Virus record (IMG/VR): IMGVR_UViG_3300042346_000245
Location: 1-26,044 of that record
DNA length: 26,044 nt
Origin: a virus
Reading direction: 5' to 3' (one strand)
Positions 15,904 to 23,097 of the stretch are shown piece by piece. Position numbers and translations under genes: made by a program. Position 1 is the stretch's first letter. Each line of letters opens with the position of its first letter. Under the pieces are notes generated by a model. The model was not told the origin of the DNA. It made no database searches and worked only from the letters and a program-made list of their open reading frames with translations.

Positions 15904-16911
15904 TTAATATCCTATTATTGCTGTATTAACTGTCCAGTTAGAATTAGCTGTTGCGTTTGTTGGGTTTAATGTTTGAATTATAGTTACTGCATTAGCAGAA
16001 CCTTGAGTTTGACTTTCAACGATAAAATTAGATAAAGTTTCTTTACCGATTAAAGGTTGATTTATTTTAATATCGCCTTTTTGGAGGTATAATACTAATA
16101 TATTATTAACAGAATCCCATGAATAAACTCTAGCCGAAAAATAAGAATTATCTAAATTAATTCCTTGATACACAACTTCATTATATTTGTATCCACCATA
16201 TCCGCCCGATACCATTTGATACGAAAATACCAACTCAGGGGCTTCTATTATATTCGTAGTCATATTAGAGGTAAAATGTAGAGTTTGATTCTTTATTATA
16301 GAAGAAGAAACGTCTCTCATTCCGCCGAAAATAAAAGCTTTCGCTGTAAAAGATAAAGTCCAAAAAACTGTCCGAGCTTCTGTATTGAATAGACCGCCAG
16401 AATCTATAAGACTTTGAATTTGATTAAGAACTATCGGTATATTTCTTATTATACTTAACTCAGGAACCATATTTATTTTTATAGTATAATCTGGCGCGAA
16501 GTAAGGTATAATTTGTTCTAGTATTTGATTTCCATCTTCTATCGTTCTTGTATAAATCGTTAAAGAAAAATCGAAATCATAAGGAACAGGATTATATTGA
16601 AAAAAAGTTTTATCTTCAATAGAACCAAAAGTTTTATTATTTGTATTTAATTTTCTAGCTGCATCGTACCTAAACCCGTTAAGTTCGTAAGACATCCTAG
16701 GTAAAGTTATTTGAACCTTTTTATCTAATTCTTGATCGCCTTGTAGACGTTTAATATATTTTTCTTTATCTGCAAATTCTAGAGGAACTATAATTCTCTG
16801 ATTTTCGCTTCCATCAGTATTTTCTCTAATTAACATTATGTTATTAAAAAGAGAAGCAAACCCTGCTGTAATTTTTCTTATGGATTTATGGTAGTGAGTT
16901 AAGGTTGACAT
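15904..16911 (-). CDS. 15: Tail sheath stabiliser and completion protein gp15
   Basis: A 335-residue protein of the T4-like gp15 family, which caps the finished tail and joins it to the head. Family segments include HYHKSIRKITAGFASLFNNI (6-25), LDKKVQITLPRMSYE (62-76) and PYDFDFSLTIYTRTIEDGNQ (110-129). It is longer than T4 gp15 (272); the extra sequence is C-terminal and contains a VVYQG...SWDSVNN...LIG module at about 245-300 that is shared with gp14. The start codon overlaps the gp14 stop as TAATG. The C-terminus ends 5 bases before gp16. Confidence 0.9.
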   Translation of the reverse strand: MSTLTHYHKSIRKITAGFASLFNNIMLIRENTDGSENQRIIVPLEFADKEKYIKRLQGDQELDKKVQITLPRMSYELNGFRYDAARKLNTNNKTFGSIEDKTFFQYNPVPYDFDFSLTIYTRTIEDGNQILEQIIPYFAPDYTIKINMVPELSIIRNIPIVLNQIQSLIDSGGLFNTEARTVFWTLSFTAKAFIFGGMRDVSSSIIKNQTLHFTSNMTTNIIEAPELVFSYQMVSGGYGGYKYNEVVYQGINLDNSYFSARVYSWDSVNNILVLYLQKGDIKINQPLIGKETLSNFIVESQTQGSANAVTIIQTLNPTNATANSNWTVNTAIIGY

Positions 16912-17774
16912 TATAAAGTACCGAATGGGTTAGTTTCTGAAGTATCAATAATATTAAAAACTTCGTCTTCAACAACTTTATTATCCCAAACTTCTCGTAT
17001 TTGAGGATTACTAAATTCATCGTAATCAACCATAATATAAGAAGCTCCGCTAGAATTTCCTATTATATTTGAATTAGAAACAAAGGTTCCTGATATATTA
17101 GTTAGTTTTATTGTATTGTTTGGAGAGTTCCATTCTTGTAGAGTAGCTGTACATATAGCATTTGCATAGGTATTGCCTTGATATACTATTTCCCTTATTG
17201 TATAATCTATGTCGTTTCCAGAACCTAATGTATATTCTATAGCATAAGCATCAAATTCATTAACGAAATCGATTTCATCCAAACCTGTATCAATCTTGTC
17301 GTGAGAATATTTAAACAATTCTATTTCTAATTCCCAGCTATAAGGTTGTTTTCTACCTAAAGTGAAAAAATCTGTCGCATCATTAACGTATTTAATTTCA
17401 TATAATTCTCCAGTACCAGATAAGAATGGTATATAAATTAGATCGCCTTCTCTTGGCCTAGAATAAGGAACAGCGCTAAATGCTCTTCTGGGTAATTGGA
17501 CTCTAGTATTATTTTTTATTTCAAGACCAAATTTCGTAAAAAAGTCGTTATTCACGCCAGCGTCTACAGAATTAGATAGATATAATTCTATTGAGTATGA
17601 GTCAGTGAAAACTTTCAGAGGATCATCTCCGTATAGCAAATCTCTTGACGCTTCATTAGTATTTGGTATATAATATCCATCAAATCCCATAATACTAACT
17701 GCTTCATGTATTAGATCTTCGACTAGATTTTGTTCTGGTTCCGAACTATAATTTCTAAAATACGGAGAAGTCAT
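16911..17774 (-). CDS. 14: Neck protein gp14
   Basis: A 287-residue protein of the T4-like gp14 neck family. The opening NYSSEPEQNLVEDLIHEAVS and the RDLLYGDDPLKVF segment (44-56) are family features, as is PRPREGDLIYIPF-type sequence (RPREGDLIYIPF, 106-117). With gp13 it forms the neck ring that seals the filled head. A C-terminal module at about 195-250 (IVYQG, EWNSPNN, IIGNSSGASYI) resembles the one in gp15. It is translationally coupled to gp15 and follows gp13 after 4 bases, with AGGATA as ribosome site. Confidence 0.9.
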   Translation of the reverse strand: MTSPYFRNYSSEPEQNLVEDLIHEAVSIMGFDGYYIPNTNEASRDLLYGDDPLKVFTDSYSIELYLSNSVDAGVNNDFFTKFGLEIKNNTRVQLPRRAFSAVPYSRPREGDLIYIPFLSGTGELYEIKYVNDATDFFTLGRKQPYSWELEIELFKYSHDKIDTGLDEIDFVNEFDAYAIEYTLGSGNDIDYTIREIVYQGNTYANAICTATLQEWNSPNNTIKLTNISGTFVSNSNIIGNSSGASYIMVDYDEFSNPQIREVWDNKVVEDEVFNIIDTSETNPFGTL

Positions 17775-17778
17775 TAAA

Positions 17779-18525
17779 TTATCCTATCATAAATTGTGGA
17801 GGCAATTCGTAAGAATTTTGCATTTCAGTTTCTAATTGTATAATTTCCGTTCTGGCATCTTCATATATTGAATCGCCATTTAATTGAACTCCCCCTGGAA
17901 GAGTTATTCCTCTAAATTTACGAAGATTTTCGCCCCATTGCCTTTTTATTTGGGCAGTTGCATATCTTTTAATCCATCTATCGTCATATACTTTTGTATA
18001 TACTTCAGGATCTATCATTTTATATCCTTCTAGAACTATTACAGTTCCTTCTGGTAATTCGGAACTTCCCCAAGAAAGATCAAGATATACTCTATCAGTA
18101 TGTCTTTGATACCTGATTGGAATTTCTCCGCTGAATAATAATTCCAGAGAGCGAAGGTGTTGCATAGTCATTGTATAATTAAGCATATTCACTGAAGTAA
18201 AGTCCCATAATTCATGGAGCCTTAATTGATATCTTATATCCCACATATAAGATTTAGTCCAAGTAGATGATAGAGGGAATAATCTAGTTATACCTATGAT
18301 ACCATCATCAACGGTAAGATATTTATTTTCAATATCTTGTTGAGTAACTTCGTGTTTCCAATACATAGTTTCCACTGCATCATAGTGATAATCTGTATAA
18401 TATTGGAAAGCGTCAGCTATTCTATCTTCTATTTGATCTTCTGATACATTTATCTCGATTACAGGATACCCTAATCTTCTTAAACAATAATCTTTTAATT
18501 CTTGTCTAGATCTTATTTGAGCCAT
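17779..18525 (-). CDS. 13: Neck protein gp13
   Basis: The 248-residue product matches the T4-like gp13 neck (head completion) family. Recognisable parts are the N-terminal SRQELKDYCLRRLGYPVIEI (6-25), the following EDRIADAFQYYTDYHYD segment, DDGIIGITRLFPLS, and a late RWIKRYATAQIKRQWGENL stretch with LPGGVQLNGDSIYEDA. It binds the portal end and gp14. It is the first gene of the gp13-gp17 unit, with a TATAAATA late promoter 31 bases before its start. Confidence 0.93.
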   Translation of the reverse strand: MAQIRSRQELKDYCLRRLGYPVIEINVSEDQIEDRIADAFQYYTDYHYDAVETMYWKHEVTQQDIENKYLTVDDGIIGITRLFPLSSTWTKSYMWDIRYQLRLHELWDFTSVNMLNYTMTMQHLRSLELLFSGEIPIRYQRHTDRVYLDLSWGSSELPEGTVIVLEGYKMIDPEVYTKVYDDRWIKRYATAQIKRQWGENLRKFRGITLPGGVQLNGDSIYEDARTEIIQLETEMQNSYELPPQFMIG

Positions 18526-18555
18526 TTTAATTCTTCTTTGGTATTGGTAATATAC

Positions 18556-18563
18556 TATTTATA
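18556..18563 (-). promoter_or_regulatory. T4-type late promoter for gp13-gp17
   Basis: Minus-strand TATAAATA, 31 bases before the gp13 start, in the short gap after the 47-residue gene. It would drive the neck and terminase unit, which ends at the hairpin at 13697-13732. Confidence 0.75.
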
Positions 18564-18571
18564 AAAAGAAA

Positions 18572-18715
18572 TTAGATTAATTCGATATCGTTTATAGCAT
18601 TAGCAGAACGCAAAATTTCAACGAATTTTATATAACTTTGATCGGAAGAATCTTGTACAATAACTTCTTTTATTGTATTAGACGATTCAGAAATTTTTAT
18701 AAAACGTATATCCAT
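18572..18715 (-). CDS. Small 47-residue protein upstream of gp13
   Basis: The minus strand encodes a 47-residue product starting MDIRFIKISESS and ending SANAINDIELI. It is soluble, with an even mix of charged and hydrophobic residues, likely one beta-rich and one helical half. Its ATG follows the stop of the upstream gene without a gap (TAAATG), the same junction used elsewhere in this window, which supports translation by coupling. It fills what would otherwise be a gap in a tightly packed genome. The function is unknown. Confidence 0.55.
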   Translation of the reverse strand: MDIRFIKISESSNTIKEVIVQDSSDQSYIKFVEILRSANAINDIELI

Positions 18716-19051
18716 TTATTTTGTTATATTTGGAGTTATTTCTAAAGTTCCTTCAACTGCTCTAGTTTTAATTCCAAGAGAAGTAGAATATATTAAAATA
18801 TCATACATATATTTTCCTGGAGATATATTTGCTGTCGCGCTATATGGTAGTGTTATATTTATAGCTCCATTAGCTGGATTTTCTATACTACAGATAAATG
18901 TAGCTGCTACTTCTTGATTATGAGATTTTCTAATTTGGGAATTAGCTGTATATCCGGTTAAATCAAATGGAGATTTATTTGAATCTAGAAGAATAACTGT
19001 TCTTTCGTATGTGGAATACTGATCAACAGTTAAATTTTTTACTACTGCCAT
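18716..19051 (-). CDS. Small Ig-like/BppU-like virion-type protein
   Basis: A 111-residue beta-rich protein with a pattern I recognise in many phage structural proteins related to the N-terminal domain of BppU-type baseplate proteins: LTVDQYSTYERTVIL opening, PFDLTGYTANSQIRKS (28-43), NGAINITLPYSAT, then PGKYMYDILIYS and a VEGTLEITP end. It has no signal peptide or membrane segment. It is the first gene after the late promoter at 19085-19092 and is coupled to the 47-residue gene. A virion or baseplate-periphery role is inferred from family and position next to the neck genes. Confidence 0.72.
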   Translation of the reverse strand: MAVVKNLTVDQYSTYERTVILLDSNKSPFDLTGYTANSQIRKSHNQEVAATFICSIENPANGAINITLPYSATANISPGKYMYDILIYSTSLGIKTRAVEGTLEITPNITK

Positions 19052-19084
19052 TTTTATTTCCTAATTAAAACTATATACAATTAT

Positions 19085-19092
19085 TATTTATA
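19085..19092 (-). promoter_or_regulatory. T4-type late promoter for the 111-residue protein gene
   Basis: Minus-strand TATAAATA, 34 bases before the start at 19051, in the divergent gap with the plus-strand epimerase gene. A TATAAT lies on the plus strand at 19091-19096, but it has no matching -35 element and would leave almost no leader for the epimerase gene. Confidence 0.7.
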
Positions 19093-19110
19093 TAATATTA
19101 TAGGAGCTTT

Positions 19111-19965
19111 ATGATTGTAGTTACTGGAGCGAGTGGATTTATAGGTTCAAATTTAATTTTAGAACTTATTAAAAGGGGCGAAACGGATATCTTAGCGGTA
19201 GATTTCATATATAGAGATTATCTTAAAGATTTGCCTGTAATATTTTCTTATGCCGATTATTTTTATGAAAATATTGATTATTATAAAGAAAATATATCTA
19301 TGATATTTCATGAAGGAGCTATATCATCAACTATAGAAACTGATTGGAAATCTTTATTTCATAAAAACGTAAATTGCTCGTGGGAATTAATATATTATTG
19401 CAGAACTAATAATATACCATTGCAATACGCATCTTCTGCTTCCGTTTATGGAAACCCTTCAAAAGAAGAATGGAGTAATCCTAATAAAGAAACCGCTCCT
19501 TTAAATTTATATGCAAAATCAAAACAACAAGTTGATTATGTTGCAGATTTAGTTATTAAATCCAGAAAACCTCCTAAACTTTTACAAGGATTAAGATATT
19601 TCAATGTATATGGACCAAATGAAGAACATAAAGGTGATCAATCTAGTCCATATAATAAATTTACAAGTCAATTAAATGAATATGGAAAAATAAAATTATT
19701 TGAAGGTTCTGTAGAATATTACAGAGATTTTATATCGGTAGATAATGTTATTAATACCAAATTAAAATTAATAAAAGAAAACGATTCCGGTATATATGAT
19801 GTTGGAACCGGAATTCCAAAATCTTTTTACGATGTAGCGAAAGAAGTTTGTATAAAAAAAGGCATAGAAAATCCAGAACAATATATTGAATGGATTCCTA
19901 TGCAAGATAATTTAAAAGAGCATTATCAGAAATATTCTTGCGCTATTTTAGATTACATTAAATAA
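19111..19965 (+). CDS. hldD: ADP-glyceromanno-heptose 6-epimerase-like SDR (HldD)
   Basis: A 284-residue extended short-chain dehydrogenase. NAD(P) binding is VTGASGFIGSN (4-14). HEGAISSTIETD (67-78), QYASSASVYG (105-114) and RYFNVYGPNEEHKG are close to HldD rather than generic epimerases, and EYYRDFISVDNV fits the following family segment. The catalytic set is Ser109/Ser111, Tyr134 and Lys138 (YxxxK). HldD makes the ADP-L-glycero-D-manno-heptose used for LPS inner core. The C-terminus is about 25 residues short of typical bacterial HldD. It is the only plus-strand gene among minus-strand neighbours, has a GGAG ribosome site, and its end overlaps the convergent glycosyltransferase gene by 18 bases. 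Confidence 0.85.
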   Translation: MIVVTGASGFIGSNLILELIKRGETDILAVDFIYRDYLKDLPVIFSYADYFYENIDYYKENISMIFHEGAISSTIETDWKSLFHKNVNCSWELIYYCRTNNIPLQYASSASVYGNPSKEEWSNPNKETAPLNLYAKSKQQVDYVADLVIKSRKPPKLLQGLRYFNVYGPNEEHKGDQSSPYNKFTSQLNEYGKIKLFEGSVEYYRDFISVDNVINTKLKLIKENDSGIYDVGTGIPKSFYDVAKEVCIKKGIENPEQYIEWIPMQDNLKEHYQKYSCAILDYIK

Positions 19966-21375
19966 AGATTCCTTTAATTTTTCTAACGGTTCTTTCCAAG
20001 TTCTAGGAGATTCTTGTCTGAATAAAAATACATTATCGCCATACCAAGGAGATTTTTCCATAGAATGAGACCAAACATAATAAGCAGAAATAGGTACGAA
20101 AATACAAGTATTTTTACCCATAGCAGCAGAAGCATGAGCTACTGAAGTACAACTTGTAATAACAAGATCTAAATTTTCTATTACAGCTAGTGTATCTTCC
20201 CAGGAATTTAATTTATCCCCAAGATCAATAAGTCCAGGAAAATCTGATAATTCTTCTAATCCGTTATCCTTTTGTAATGAATAAAAATCTGCGTCTACAT
20301 GTTTTAAAGATTCATATATTCCTTTTAAATCAACTGATCTATGTAAATCATTATCATAGAAAGGATTTCCTTGCCATCTAATACCAATCTTTAATTTTCC
20401 GCTGGTTTTTATATGACTCCATTTTTCTATAAAAGATTTATCTGCTGTTATATAAGGCCCATACCATAGATCTTTATATTCTAGATTTAGATCTATCGGT
20501 AAATGCATAGATTGAGTATAGTAGACATCGGAATCAGAAACTTCGGATAATTTTCTTATTACATTAAATCCTTGTCTTTCAAAAACTTTTAATATATCAG
20601 ATCTTTCTGGATAAGAATTATACCAATAAGGAATCATTCCTAAATCAGTAAGTCGTTTCATAAACCTGAAATTGATTATTTCATCCCCTATTCCAGCTTC
20701 TGCATGAACTATAATAGCTGCCCCAGGTCTAGGAATTCCGTCCCATTTTTTAAACGATTGAGCTTTTATTTTATTATTAAATGTTTCTAGATTTAGATTA
20801 TTATTCCTAGCAAAAATAGATTCGGTATTCCAAACCTTCATCTTTGCGCCTTCTTCTAAGAACAACCTCAACCCTTTTTGAAATTCGTCTCTATAGAGAT
20901 AATAAGTCCCTAGATTAAATTTAACTTTAGTTTCTATTTCTTCAGATAATTCAAAGTTTGATAATAAATTTTGTAAGATTTCTTCTGCTTCATCCCTTCT
21001 AGTTAATAGATAATATGAATAAGCTTTAGCTAATAGATTATCTACATTATTAGGAATAACGTGTTCGTTTTGTTCAATATATTTTAAAGCTATTTCTGGA
21101 TAATTTGCATGTTGATATACATTAATTAAATTTTCCCTAGCGAAATATAAACGCTGGCTATCTGGAGCTAATACCAAAGCTTTCAAACCGTATTCTATTG
21201 CAGAACTATAATCTTTTAATCTAAAGAAACATTTAGCAATATTATCATATTCATCATATGATCTAGAAAATTTAGAAAAAGTTTCTAGGATTTCAACAGC
21301 TAATTCTTTTTTCTTTAATTTTTCTAAAGTTAAAATTATTGGTTCTAAATCAGAAATTCCCATTTTAGTTGTCAT
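19948..21375 (-). CDS. TPR-repeat protein fused to a GT9/GT-B-like glycosyltransferase
   Basis: A 475-residue, two-part protein. Residues about 10-190 are tetratricopeptide-type helical repeats (for example FRLKDYSSAIEYGLKALVLA, 51-70). Residues about 215-475 resemble a GT-B fold of the heptosyltransferase/TPR-glycosyltransferase kind: VHAEAGIGDEIINFRF (223-238) in the N-terminal half and NLDLVITSCTSVAHASAAMG (401-420) at the donor site. It probably transfers a sugar to a protein or glycan; heptose is an attractive donor given the HldD neighbour, but this is inference. Two starts are possible, ATG at 21375 (used) or 21363; the first overlaps the methyltransferase gene by 11 bases. No membrane segment is seen. 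Confidence 0.8.
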   Translation of the reverse strand: MTTKMGISDLEPIILTLEKLKKKELAVEILETFSKFSRSYDEYDNIAKCFFRLKDYSSAIEYGLKALVLAPDSQRLYFARENLINVYQHANYPEIALKYIEQNEHVIPNNVDNLLAKAYSYYLLTRRDEAEEILQNLLSNFELSEEIETKVKFNLGTYYLYRDEFQKGLRLFLEEGAKMKVWNTESIFARNNNLNLETFNNKIKAQSFKKWDGIPRPGAAIIVHAEAGIGDEIINFRFMKRLTDLGMIPYWYNSYPERSDILKVFERQGFNVIRKLSEVSDSDVYYTQSMHLPIDLNLEYKDLWYGPYITADKSFIEKWSHIKTSGKLKIGIRWQGNPFYDNDLHRSVDLKGIYESLKHVDADFYSLQKDNGLEELSDFPGLIDLGDKLNSWEDTLAVIENLDLVITSCTSVAHASAAMGKNTCIFVPISAYYVWSHSMEKSPWYGDNVFLFRQESPRTWKEPLEKLKESLFNVI

Positions 21376-21916
21376 CTTTCACCACAACTAGTTTAATTTT
21401 AGTATCGCTATAAACGTTATTAAACCTTTCTGAAATTTCTTGAATTTCTTCAAACCTTCCTTGTTCTACTAGAGGAAGATATCTATTTTCTATGATATAA
21501 TCAAATTCTAATACTTCAAAATCAACATTTAAAGTAAGTCCGAATCCAGAAGCTGAACCATATGTATCAATATGCCAACGGTTATATTTCTTACTGAATT
21601 TCTTAAACATTTCGACTGTTATTGGTCTAACGTGAGTAGGATCTCCGAAATAATTTTCATGTCTATGATGAGGAACTTCAATATCAATAATAGCCCCATC
21701 TTTACATACTCTATAAATCTCTTGCATAAGAGATAAGAATCCATCTCCAATATGTTCTAGAATATGATGAGCTTTAATTTCTTCTACTGAATTATCTTCG
21801 AATGGTAATTTATCTTTATTTAAATTTACAATAAAATCTGGATTGGTTAATTCGTCACAATCTACGTTTAAAAATCCATCAAAACGTTTTAACCCGCCGC
21901 CAATATTAATTTTCAT
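21365..21916 (-). CDS. Class I SAM-dependent methyltransferase
   Basis: From the ATG at 21916 the product has 183 residues. Motif I is reduced to NIGGG (4-8), followed by NVD with acidic Asp19 for SAM ribose, then a LPFEDNSVEEIKAHHILEHI segment (37-56) that is typical of the Methyltransf_11 type. The substrate is unknown; small-molecule or sugar methylation fits the neighbours. I prefer this ATG over a GTG at 21925 because AAGGTGA lies at the right distance. The start overlaps the end of the upstream Cys-cluster gene by 11 bases, and the stop overlaps the glycosyltransferase start. Confidence 0.82.
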   Translation of the reverse strand: MKINIGGGLKRFDGFLNVDCDELTNPDFIVNLNKDKLPFEDNSVEEIKAHHILEHIGDGFLSLMQEIYRVCKDGAIIDIEVPHHRHENYFGDPTHVRPITVEMFKKFSKKYNRWHIDTYGSASGFGLTLNVDFEVLEFDYIIENRYLPLVEQGRFEEIQEISERFNNVYSDTKIKLVVVKDDN

Positions 21917-22274
21917 TTTTATCACCTTGTATTATATAATATGTATTATTTTCTTTAACCCAACTATCAATAAATTCTATAATTTTTTGTTCTATATCAT
22001 TTTCCATCTGTATGACTTTCAGAAATTGTTTTTTGTTTGAATCAATTTCAACTGATATTAGAACTTTACTTTCAGTTGGCTTCATCCAATCCGGAAATAA
22101 TCCTTGACTCCATGCGCATTGATATGTTGAACAAGTTTTGGGTCTTGTGTTATATATAGAACATTTTTTATTACATAAAAATACGCAAGGGATACCATTA
22201 CCGAATTTATTTCCGTATGAATTAGAAATCAACCAGCCATCGCAACAAGCTGTACATTCCCCGCATTCTTTCAT
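21906..22274 (-). CDS. YkgJ-type (UPF0153) cysteine-cluster protein
   Basis: A 122-residue protein with the YkgJ family pattern CxxCxxCC at 4-11, then Cys30, Cys34, Cys38, Cys48 and Cys53, with the conserved YNTRPKTCSTYQC segment (41-53). These proteins are predicted to bind zinc or an iron-sulfur cluster; their function is not settled. The second half is variable and Glu/Lys-rich. The ATG directly follows the sulfotransferase stop (TAAATG), and the end overlaps the methyltransferase gene, so it belongs to the same unit. A role in the maturation or modification of a partner is only a guess. Confidence 0.85.
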   Translation of the reverse strand: MKECGECTACCDGWLISNSYGNKFGNGIPCVFLCNKKCSIYNTRPKTCSTYQCAWSQGLFPDWMKPTESKVLISVEIDSNKKQFLKVIQMENDIEQKIIEFIDSWVKENNTYYIIQGDKNEN

Positions 22275-23054
22275 TTAATATCGCCAAACTTCTAGGTCTT
22301 TAAATTTATGCTGAATATCTGGAGGTAATATCATTTGACGTTCTATCCATTTAACTTCTTTTCGAGTTGTATGTAAACCTTTTATATTAACATCAGCATC
22401 AAATTCGTCATGAGATGATTCTACATTATTAAAATCGTGTTGATAATAGGGTTGATCAATAAAGTTATATATTGCTTTCATCATACCTTCTGGATTTTTA
22501 CAAAGTTGTTCATATTCAACTAACATAATCATATTCTTTTCTTCTGAAGTTATCGCTTGTTTAAGAGATAGATAAGCGAATCCTATTGTAGAATCTTCTC
22601 TCATCAGATAATCACATCTAGAATAAACGGTAGATGAAAATTCATCCGGAATCATAAGAGATTTATCGTATGGATTTTTTCTATATAAAGTTTCAAAAGA
22701 ATCAAGAACCCAATTTAAATCTCTTACGCACATGATAAGTTTTGTATAAGGATAAATGTCTTTCAGAAACGGAGTTAGTAATCCCCATCCTCTATTAGTA
22801 TCAAAAAAGACTTCTTTATTTGGAGTATCATAATAATTATCAAAGATACCTTCAATAATTTTTTTACGTTTATCTGGAGGACATTGATGTCTATAACCAG
22901 ACATAGCTGAAGATTGTTCTATTATAGCTCTAGTAAATCTAGCTAGAGGACCAGAAATAGATGCTTGAAATTTAGGGTTTTGATTAAGGATTGCAGAAAG
23001 AAGGGTTGTTCCTGAGCGAGGCAACCCTGAAATAAAATAGTATTTTTTGTTCAT
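22275..23054 (-). CDS. PAPS-dependent sulfotransferase
   Basis: A 259-residue sulfotransferase-family protein. The 5'-phosphosulfate loop is GLPRSGTTLLS (10-20), and the 3'-phosphate site is CVRDLNWVLDSF (109-120) with Arg111 and Ser119. The family moves sulfate from PAPS to sugars, lipids or protein tyrosines; the acceptor here is unknown. Length is normal and no signal or membrane segment is seen, so it would act in the host cytosol. It is the first gene of the decorating unit and has its own late promoter 31 bases upstream, placing it among late genes and favouring a virion component as acceptor (inference). Confidence 0.88.
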   Translation of the reverse strand: MNKKYYFISGLPRSGTTLLSAILNQNPKFQASISGPLARFTRAIIEQSSAMSGYRHQCPPDKRKKIIEGIFDNYYDTPNKEVFFDTNRGWGLLTPFLKDIYPYTKLIMCVRDLNWVLDSFETLYRKNPYDKSLMIPDEFSSTVYSRCDYLMREDSTIGFAYLSLKQAITSEEKNMIMLVEYEQLCKNPEGMMKAIYNFIDQPYYQHDFNNVESSHDEFDADVNIKGLHTTRKEVKWIERQMILPPDIQHKFKDLEVWRY

Positions 23055-23084
23055 ATAAAAGTTCCATAATAAAAATCACAAAGA

Positions 23085-23092
23085 TATTTATA
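23085..23092 (-). promoter_or_regulatory. T4-type late promoter for the sulfotransferase-glycosyltransferase unit
   Basis: Minus-strand TATAAATA, 31 bases before the sulfotransferase start and just past the end of the first RCC1 gene. Confidence 0.75.
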
Positions 23093-23097
23093 TTAAC

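Noticed and set aside
21843-22040. Plus-strand frame rich in Phe and Ile opposite the methyltransferase and YkgJ genes
   Set aside because: The membrane-like look comes from AT-rich antisense DNA; no ribosome site, and it overlaps two coupled genes.
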